From Muribaculaceae bacterium (GTDB taxonomy: Bacteria; Bacteroidota; Bacteroidia; Bacteroidales; Muribaculaceae): 60,170 bases of DNA. Shown here in pieces: positions 60,105-60,170 of the stretch. Positions within the stretch are counted from its first letter, which is position 1; the number at the start of each line of letters is the position of its first letter. The notes under the pieces are model-generated. The model saw nothing but the letters and a program-made list of their open reading frames with translations, searched no databases and was not told where the DNA came from. Location of the stretch: positions 1 to 60,170 of the forward strand of contig JAGBIJ010000049.1 in assembly GCA_017935045.1 (NCBI GenBank). Reading direction: 5' to 3'. A program made the position numbers and the translations under genes.

Positions 60105-60170
60105 CTATGTCTGTATGTCAAAAAGTTATCCTGTTATCAAAATCCTGATTTTTTCAGTTTTGGCTTAAAA

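Overview
The window looks like a chromosomal segment of a gut Bacteroidales, most likely Muribaculaceae-like. Evidence: many promoters of the Bacteroidota type (-33 TTTG, 19-20 nt spacer, -7 TAnnTTTG); surface lipoproteins and secreted proteins ending in a 'DLQGR...GIYI' tail; GldH, a Bacteroidota-type LptD, DUF4954, DUF4199, DUF6452 and DUF6048 proteins; and a TonB receptor paired with a BtuG-like lipoprotein. I found no rRNA, tRNA or CRISPR array. Family names come from recognising motifs and overall sequence character, not from searches.

Layout. 1-7.0 kb: a minus-strand operon zapB-like/zapA/rny/ricT/gldH/M24 peptidase/cca, combining cell division, RNA decay and envelope functions. 7.0-14.3 kb: an AT-rich island carrying a 321-bp inverted-repeat element, an integrase remnant, degenerate repeats, a broken AlbA_2-like gene, a HIRAN-domain protein, a HipA-like kinase with an internal stop, and a type II restriction endonuclease plus C5 methyltransferase. 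14.4-23.3 kb: secreted protein, LptD, lipoprotein, HD protein, IlvE and a small secreted protein.

23.6-27.9 kb is the most striking region. A strong promoter drives a structured RNA ending in a terminator-like hairpin. It is followed by a RiPP operon: a Cys-rich CXXX-repeat precursor whose leader is a twin-arginine (Tat) signal, a radical SAM/SPASM maturase, a SPASM-only partner, a small modification protein, TatA and TatC. From the partner gene onward the genes overlap by 1-8 nt, so peptide modification and Tat export appear to be one system.

28.2-46.4 kb: a small transcription unit with a structured leader and a 53-aa frame, DUF805, two PepD dipeptidases flanking a muramidase-like lipoprotein, an OmpH-like lipoprotein, HflX with DUF4954, a SusA-like amylase with a SPOR lipoprotein, an RsmI/PBP4 operon, and an AI-2E-type permease/thymidine kinase/cysteine desulfidase operon. 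46.5-60.2 kb: a C10 protease, a choloylglycine-hydrolase-family enzyme, a tightly overlapped DUF4199/GT2/DUF6452/DUF6048 operon, a strongly promoted secreted protein, the BtuB/BtuG-like cobalamin uptake pair behind an apparently leaderless promoter, and malate dehydrogenase.
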